Of a stretch of 11,392 nucleotides of DNA, positions 8,501-11,392 are shown piece by piece. Where the stretch lies: the NCBI GenBank assembly GCA_964549495.1, contig CAZJWJ010000130.1:1-11392 (forward strand), given 5' to 3'. The first letter of the stretch is position 1. Every line of letters starts with the position of its first letter. The notes beneath the pieces were generated by a model. The model was not told where the DNA came from, did not search any database, and saw nothing but the letters and a program-made list of their open reading frames with translations. Source of the DNA: JACKBJ01 sp964549495. Its GTDB lineage: Bacteria; Chloroflexota; Anaerolineae; Epilineales; Epilineaceae. Both the position numbers and the translations under genes were made by a program.

Positions 8501-8836
8501 CGGCTGCCGCGCGATCCGGGGACGCGGATCGACCTGGGGCTGGAGGAGGCGCGGAAGGTCTTGACGGGGCCGGATCGCGACGATCGGAACCTGCCCATCC
8601 TGGTGCTCTTGACCGACGGGCGGCCGGCCGGCGGCAGCGAGGCGGCGACGGCGCAGCAGGCGCAGGCGATTCGGGACGCGGGGATCTACGTGTTCACCAT
8701 CGGGCTGGGGGCGGATGCGGACGGAGCGCTGCTGGTGGACTTGGCCGGCGACGCCGCGCGCTACAGCTACGCGCCGGATCAGAGCGCCTTAGGGGCGATC
8801 TACCAAACGATCGCGTGGTCCTTGCCGTGTCGCTAG
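5561..8836 (+). CDS. Exported protein with tandem NHL-like propellers and two von Willebrand A domains
   Basis: A 1091-residue secreted protein of unknown specific role. Residues 1-33 are a signal peptide (RR at 7-8, hydrophobic 9-22, AAA-Q cleavage after 33). Residues 61-300 hold about six NHL-like blades, such as VYVTDAGNRRVQVF at 119-132. Residues 325-570 hold about six further, more diverged blades, so two six-bladed propellers are likely. VWA domain 1 (about 619-795) has a complete metal site: DQSGS 627-631, Thr693, and Asp724 in LLTDG. Residues 797-890 resemble a DUF11-type beta-sandwich. An IVYLPALFQ segment (892-900) precedes VWA domain 2 (about 908-1089) with DTSTS 915-919, Thr988 and Asp1019. 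Mature cysteines at 584, 613, 903 and 1090 could form two disulfides around the VWA domains. The fold suggests calcium- or magnesium-dependent adhesion or protein binding outside the cell. The domains are clear; the partner is not. Confidence 0.9.
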   Translation: MRALPTRRSLLVLLACLCVAIVRSGGESQPAAAQQGLPPEAYRLVDTWLPDPQPRQPGQVTRAGGVDVEGDRVYLVDRAEGHVLVFDAGGQERLRIGSEGSLPGQLDDPRDVAVADGRVYVTDAGNRRVQVFEAAGGRFLALWESVGHPGGIASDGQRVYVSDLDAPRVTVFDRAGVQLAVWLAGDGSGLGLVRPMGMDVDPDNGHLLVADPGAERVFRITPEGRLERSIEPADDGPENLPFDVASAGDGIYAATADGITIMERGFLSFRSDRPIGLAGIAVGPGEALVASQNDAWRISAGLLYYPERDQLDRAFGGNFDAQRWGDLPAATGSLEGPRRVAATVDGGAFLADSWPRVQRWLTGGVPGSQFRADDLVDLVPAPGGDVYVLAGDVLRRVSDRGEVRWTWRAASGSWLAAGARAGDGLWALDAGRGQLLRFGPDGRAGGGEEGPVTILPYEGLIVDIAAGAGQILLADRETGALRLVAEDGSARASWAAPGRVMRLASSGDGAAWFALTDDGWIWKYDAQGQLRAAWDGSPEGSPIDLDVSPDGRVLVADGRVGRILVYGPDTDGRSAEPPKPGQRCDLYPDKRAAPARVPAGEPVEVTLEIAGDCPSEAMTLDVMLVIDQSGSMEGPKMAGARAAAIDFVTELDFGQVQAGVVLFASQIDLARELGGDPQELVRAIARADAGGGTNIADALEEAREELLGPRGRAGAAKALVLLTDGKPEGGFDPVERAREEARTTRDAGIALYSIGLGGDIDRDLMREMAGEADRYFEAPGAAELSRIYRRIARRLVTGTLLESITIIDEVPSNMVYVEGSSVPPARWDGRRLSWTLDGVTPSGTTLRYQLLPQQVGRWPTNVFAAGDYVDGVGYAGQVIFPVPFVDVYGSRIVYLPALFQRACPDQRSDIVVLIDTSTSMDEQSAGGGRTKMEAAIDAARSFVQLLDLPGDRASIVGFNGEATVVQGLTGDRGALNAALDRLPRDPGTRIDLGLEEARKVLTGPDRDDRNLPILVLLTDGRPAGGSEAATAQQAQAIRDAGIYVFTIGLGADADGALLVDLAGDAARYSYAPDQSALGAIYQTIAWSLPCR

Positions 8837-8871
8837 TCACCTTGACGTCGATCGGTCGCAGCGCTCGAGCC

Positions 8872-8875
8872 GAGG
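8872..8875 (+). promoter_or_regulatory. Ribosome binding site for engB
   Basis: GAGG stands seven bases before the GTG at 8883 and supports that codon as the start, giving an EngB of ordinary length. Confidence 0.55.
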
Positions 8876-8882
8876 CATCGTC

Positions 8883-9488
8883 GTGACGACGCGCTTCGAT
8901 CGGATCGACTTCGTCAAGGGCGTGGTGGCTTGGGAGGGCCTTCCGCAGGAGGGCCTTCCCGAGCTGGCCATGCTGGGGCGATCGAACGTGGGCAAGAGCA
9001 CGCTGATCAACTTCCTCTTGGGCCGGCGCAAGCCGGTGGCCCGCACCAGCAGCACGCCGGGCAAGACCCGCGAGATCAACTACTACCGCATCGACGACCG
9101 CTTCTACCTGGTCGACATGCCGGGCCTGGGCTATGCCCGCACCTCACGCAGGCAGCGCGCCGCCTGGGAGCGGCTGATCGACCGCTACCTCTCCGAGCAC
9201 CCGGCCCTGGCCTGCGTGCTGCACCTGATCGACAGTCGCCACCCACCCACGCCCATCGATCTGGATGTGATGGACCGCATGAGCCAGCTGCCGGTGCCCT
9301 ACATCGCGGTCCTGACCAAGAGCGACAAGCTCAAGCGATCCAAGCAGCACGCTGCGCTTCGCGAGGCGGTGACCACCCTGCACGAGATGCATCTGGACGT
9401 GCCGGTGATCCTGACCTCGGCCGAAGCGGGCGAGGGGAGGGAGGAGCTGTGGGAGCTGATCGCGGAGGCTGGGGTGCCGTTGCAGTGA
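8883..9488 (+). CDS. engB: Ribosome biogenesis GTP-binding protein EngB (YihA/YsxC)
   Basis: A 201-residue GTPase of the TrmE-Era-EngA-EngB-Septin family, needed in characterised bacteria for late assembly of the large ribosomal subunit. All G motifs are present: G1 GRSNVGKST (32-40), G2 threonine in STPGKT (57-62), G3 DMPGLG (78-83), G4 TKSD (145-148) and G5 TSAEAGEG (178-185). The length and the N-terminal FVKGVVAWEGLP are typical. The start is GTG with GAGG upstream, 46 bases after the VWA-protein stop, so it may share that transcript. A 12-base direct repeat (8933-8944 and 8948-8959) encodes the doubled EGLP near residue 18; it may be a small in-frame duplication. engB is the last GC-rich gene before the composition change. 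Confidence 0.95.
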   Translation: MTTRFDRIDFVKGVVAWEGLPQEGLPELAMLGRSNVGKSTLINFLLGRRKPVARTSSTPGKTREINYYRIDDRFYLVDMPGLGYARTSRRQRAAWERLIDRYLSEHPALACVLHLIDSRHPPTPIDLDVMDRMSQLPVPYIAVLTKSDKLKRSKQHAALREAVTTLHEMHLDVPVILTSAEAGEGREELWELIAEAGVPLQ

Positions 9489-9551
9489 GCACGAAGAGGA
9501 ATCGGTGTGGAGACGAGCGGTACATTTCGAAGAGTTGCGCCGGAAACCCCG

Positions 9552-9644
9552 ATTCACGGCCGTGGTGGTCTTACCCACTCCACCCTTCTGATTAGCAACT
9601 GCCACCACGCGCCGAGAACGAGTATTATGATTGTATGAGTTCAT
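9552..9644 (-). pseudogene. parA: 5' fragment of a ParA/Soj-type partition ATPase gene
   Basis: Read on the minus strand from the ATG at 9644, codons 11-31 give RRVVAVANQKGGVGKTTTAVN, the textbook N-terminus of ParA/Soj chromosome or plasmid partition ATPases, with the deviant Walker A motif (signature Lys20, P-loop Lys25). After Asn31 the expected helix (LAAALA-like) is absent in all three minus frames, and the frame runs on as unrelated sequence antisense to engB until 9144. Only about 31 of the usual ~250-270 codons remain, so this is a truncated gene with a sharp break near 9551. Its own promoter appears intact (9690-9719). No parB is visible. A ParA-like ATPase other than Soj is possible; this fragment cannot separate them. 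A break made by assembly error is also possible. Confidence 0.75.
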
Positions 9645-9763
9645 GATTGTATGTCTCTATGGTGTTATGATTGTGAGTTCCTATGCGTAATCATAAACCA
9701 ACGGAGCCCTAAATGTCAACCACGAGACCAAAATGTATGTTGTTATGTGTGTATGATTATATG
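9627..9763. repeat. Cluster of ATGATTGTATG-type short direct repeats
   Basis: The 11-mer ATGATTGTATG occurs exactly at 9627-9637 and 9643-9653, with variants ATGATTGTGAG at 9667-9677 and ATGATTATATG at 9753-9763. The stretch is AT-rich and overlaps the leader and first codons of the parA fragment. On the parA strand the unit reads CATACAATCAT. It could be an iteron-like binding site for a partition protein, or simple low-complexity sequence. Confidence 0.55.
9690..9719 (-). promoter_or_regulatory. Sigma-70 type promoter of the parA fragment
   Basis: On the minus strand TTGACA (9719-9714) is followed after 18 bases by TATGAT (9695-9690). The -35 is a perfect match and the -10 misses by one base. 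Transcription would start near 9683, about 40 bases before the parA ATG at 9644, and would read into the 3' end of engB in antisense. Confidence 0.6.
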
Positions 9764-9781
9764 ATATTATGGCTGTCAGCG

Positions 9782-10171
9782 TCATTCTTCGGCACGGCCG
9801 AGCAGAACCGCAGTGAGCGTCTCAGCAATGTCCTCCCGTGCGGCCTCTGCGGTATCCATGATCCGTGAGTCAGGGTAGGTGGAGAGATCGTTCAAGACGC
9901 CATCGATCCGCTGGAGGAGCTCAACCAGAGCGGGGGCCACTGATAGGTGAAGCCCGGCCTGGCGGGAATCGAGGTAGGCCTCAAGCACCTCACTGCCATC
10001 CGCGGCTCCGATGGTGGCCGGGTCGGAGAGAACGCGCTCTGCGATCTCAAGCGCCCAGCTGACCACGATCGATCGGCCCTGATAGACGCCACCGAAGCGC
10101 CGAGCGTTGAGGCGATCAAGCCGAGCGACGGCCTCAGGATCCAGGGAAATGGCAATCCGTTGCTTGGTCAT
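9782..10171 (-). CDS. Ribbon-helix-helix (CopG/Arc-like) DNA-binding protein
   Basis: A 129-residue protein. The first ~45 residues fit a ribbon-helix-helix fold: a strand at KQRIAISLD (3-10), helix PEAVARLDRLNARRF (11-25), a turn with GGVYQGRS, then helix IVVSWALEIAERVL. Proteins of this fold act as dimers that bind operators, often as antitoxins or autorepressors. The remaining ~85 residues are mostly helical by eye and unrecognised. I start it at the ATG at 10171 because the fold begins there; the frame extends upstream to 10279 without family-like sequence. No toxin-like gene adjoins it: downstream on the same strand come the repeat cluster and the broken parA. The gene has lower GC than the genes left of 9490. 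The fold is probable; the role (antitoxin, partition regulator or other) is open. Confidence 0.65.
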   Translation of the reverse strand: MTKQRIAISLDPEAVARLDRLNARRFGGVYQGRSIVVSWALEIAERVLSDPATIGAADGSEVLEAYLDSRQAGLHLSVAPALVELLQRIDGVLNDLSTYPDSRIMDTAEAAREDIAETLTAVLLGRAEE

Positions 10172-10177
10172 GCCGGA

Positions 10178-10183
10178 ACTATA
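10178..10183 (-). promoter_or_regulatory. Candidate -10 element of the ribbon-helix-helix gene
   Basis: TATAGT on the minus strand ends six bases before the ATG at 10171. With the usual 6-7 base distance, transcription would begin at or next to the ATG, giving a leaderless mRNA. This agrees with the lack of a Shine-Dalgarno sequence. No clear -35 is seen. Confidence 0.4.
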
Positions 10184-10198
10184 CCATACTGTGATGGT
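10183..10198. promoter_or_regulatory. Inverted repeat, possible operator for autoregulation
   Basis: ACCAT-N6-ATGGT lies directly upstream of and touching the TATAGT element of the ribbon-helix-helix gene, in the promoter spacer, where an autorepressor would bind. The half-sites are only five bases, so chance is not excluded. Confidence 0.3.
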
Positions 10199-10674
10199 TC
10201 GTAAGTCCAGCTGTGTTGGTGAGGGGTGGCAGGCTTGGATCATGACGATATACATAGGCCAACGCTGACCGAAGCACAAGATGTCCGCTTTGTGACAGGC
10301 CAGAGGGTTGACTCTCAGGCAAGGGTAGGTAAGCTAGGTGAGGGTGGAGAATCAACCATGTCGACATAACAATAAAAACTCGCCTCGGATGTCCAAAACC
10401 CGTCTGTCAAGTGTTGTAAGGGTTGGCAGATGAGTTTCCAAGCTATAGTTGGGCAAGCGCAGGGTAACCGTAGGAGATTCGGCGGATGATCGACGGTCAC
10501 CGAAGCGACATATCGTGTTAGACTCCGAAATCGGAAACCACGCGGTGGTGACGGCGTCAGGCGCAGACCTTACACAGTCACCAGCATAGTGTTTAGGCCA
10601 AACTGGCGATCCAGTAAGGTACATTCACCCCAAAAAATCACGAACCGGACTTGCAAGTCATAATCGGATCAGAT
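10199..10674. other. Gene-poor stretch between the RHH gene and the secreted-protein gene
   Basis: I see no supportable gene here. The minus-strand frames of 60-90 codons in this stretch have no recognisable family and no good start signals. It holds two adjacent inverted repeats: TCCGA-AA-TCGGA (10524-10535) and ACCAC-GCG-GTGGT (10537-10549). It also holds a 12-base perfect palindrome at 10648-10659. No transposase remnant or tRNA is visible. It could be a decayed gene region or a long regulatory gap. Confidence 0.5.
10648..10664 (+). promoter_or_regulatory. Palindrome abutting a candidate -10 box
   Basis: GACTTGCAAGTC (10648-10659) is a perfect 12-base palindrome whose last base starts CATAAT (10659-10664), a fair -10 match. 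A start near 10671 would leave a short leader with GGAGG at 10675. There is no good -35, so an activator site is conceivable. Confidence 0.28.
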
Positions 10675-10679
10675 GGAGG
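10675..10679 (+). promoter_or_regulatory. Ribosome binding site
   Basis: GGAGG stands eight bases before the GTG at 10688. Together with the signal peptide it supports a real gene that is easily missed because it has no stop inside the window. Confidence 0.65.
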
Positions 10680-10687
10680 ATACTACA

Positions 10688-11392
10688 GTGCTTAGATTCC
10701 TTGTGAGATCAGTCGAGAGTATCAGATGGGTATCAACGATCAGGTCTGTGATCCTTTTTACTGCTGTCGCGGTCGCTGCGCATCTGGCAGGACTATTTGT
10801 ACTGGATCATTCTGCCCTTGCGCAGGGTTGCTTTAACAATCTTGCATGCTGGCGAAACCAGGTGGGATTTCCTCGCGAGCGCACTAAGACTACAACAATC
10901 AGTTGGGATATGGACTCGTCGTCCTATTCAACTGAATGGGCCTGGAAAGGTATTGCACCGGATGTTAACTTCGAGGACGCAGCGAACCATGCTGCATTCG
11001 AATGGACAAAAGGCAACCTATCCTGGGATCAACGTGACTCATGTTCCCAGGCCCGGGGAACCGGAAACGGCGTTGTGTGTATCGGGATGAGGGATTGGTG
11101 CAAATGGATGAGGAGTTTCGGTTTGCCTGGATTGACGACCGCTCTTGGTGTTGCAAAAGGTAAGAGAAGGGGCGATTGTGACCTTCCTGCAGGGTGGTTC
11201 TGTAGAAGTGAAACCTCCGTTCGACTGAATGGATTTGCATTCTGGAAACAAGAGGGATGTGGGCTGGGTACGGAAAACGTAAGCTCCCATACTCCTAAGA
11301 ACCCAGACCCGAATGATGATGAGGACCCGAGGCTAAGGGATAGTTGCAAGGGCCGAGCACTTCCGAACCTAGCAAGAAGGGTGAATGCGAAG
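10688..11392 (+). CDS. Secreted cysteine-rich protein, 5' part; possible M10-like metallopeptidase
   Basis: The frame is open from a GTG at 10688 to the last base (235 codons), so the gene continues beyond the window. Residues 1-46 are a signal peptide: basic start, hydrophobic 21-38, and ALA-Q cleavage after 45. The mature part has nine cysteines (48, 54, 119, 131, 138, 164, 172, 191, 220), which suggests disulfides and an extracellular place. TTTISWDMDSSS (68-79) and DAANHAAFEWTKG (97-109) resemble the start of matrixin-like zinc peptidases. LGVAKG (133-138 region) followed by ETSVRLNGFAFW (175-186) resembles the segment ahead of their HExxH motif, which is not reached here. This family call is inference. 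Codon use (AGA, AGG, CTA, ATT) and low GC differ strongly from the genes left of 9490, as expected of acquired DNA. The existence of the gene is well supported; its function is not. Confidence 0.75.
   Translation, partial: MLRFLVRSVESIRWVSTIRSVILFTAVAVAAHLAGLFVLDHSALAQGCFNNLACWRNQVGFPRERTKTTTISWDMDSSSYSTEWAWKGIAPDVNFEDAANHAAFEWTKGNLSWDQRDSCSQARGTGNGVVCIGMRDWCKWMRSFGLPGLTTALGVAKGKRRGDCDLPAGWFCRSETSVRLNGFAFWKQEGCGLGTENVSSHTPKNPDPNDDEDPRLRDSCKGRALPNLARRVNAK

Noticed and set aside
9144..9551. Minus-strand frame continuing from the parA start through the engB region
   Set aside because: After codon 31 the translation no longer resembles ParA in any minus frame and is simply antisense to a fully conserved engB, so only the first 31 codons are called.
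9621..9780. Replication origin in the AT-rich stretch beside parA
   Set aside because: I find only one DnaA-box-like 9-mer, with one mismatch (near 9748-9756), and no cluster, no dnaA or dnaN, so an oriC call is not supported.
9782..10171. Type II toxin-antitoxin pair
   Set aside because: The RHH protein could be an antitoxin, but no toxin-like frame adjoins it on either side.
10315..10624. Small minus-strand frames in the gene-poor stretch
   Set aside because: They have no recognisable family, no convincing ribosome binding site, and overlap each other in different frames.
10797..11349. Plus- and minus-strand frames overlapping the secreted-protein gene
   Set aside because: They are shadows of the frame from 10688, which has the RBS, signal peptide and consistent cysteine pattern.

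Overview
The window most likely comes from a high-GC Chloroflexota (Chloroflexi) bacterium. The grounds are a stand-alone phosphoglucose isomerase of the type usually fused to transaldolase, exported multidomain proteins with Thr/Pro-rich linkers, and an LPLLLK-like motif typical of exported proteins of this phylum. I place the phylum by recognition only, with moderate confidence.

Bases 1 to about 9490 are dense, very GC-rich, and coded entirely on the plus strand. In order they hold: the 3' part of pheT (phenylalanyl-tRNA synthetase beta chain); a phosphoglucose isomerase overlapping it by 4 bases; a 679-residue exported protein joining a plastocyanin-like copper domain to a TolB/PD40 beta-propeller; a 1091-residue exported protein with about twelve NHL-like propeller blades and two von Willebrand A domains; and engB, the ribosome-assembly GTPase. 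pheT-pgi looks like one translationally coupled unit. The two exported proteins each have their own ribosome binding site, and engB follows 46 bases after the second one. The two exported proteins look like extracytoplasmic scaffold or sensor proteins and share an LP-x-L motif; nothing in the sequence ties them to the housekeeping genes.

Right after engB the character changes. From about 9490 to the end the DNA is much lower in GC, gene density drops, and both strands are used. Here lie the first ~31 codons of a parA/soj-type ATPase on the minus strand, cut off just after its Walker A motif but still carrying a near-consensus sigma-70 promoter; a cluster of short ATGATTGTATG repeats; a minus-strand ribbon-helix-helix regulator whose promoter sits so close to its ATG that the mRNA may be leaderless; about 515 bases with no supportable gene; and a plus-strand secreted cysteine-rich protein that runs off the right edge. 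I read this as the start of an accessory or rearranged segment, with a breakpoint near 9551.

I see no rRNA, tRNA, CRISPR array, complete transposon or toxin partner. I do not claim a new defence or mobile system. The points most worth following are the decapitated parA locus and the secreted protein, which may be a zinc metallopeptidase whose catalytic motif would lie just beyond base 11392.
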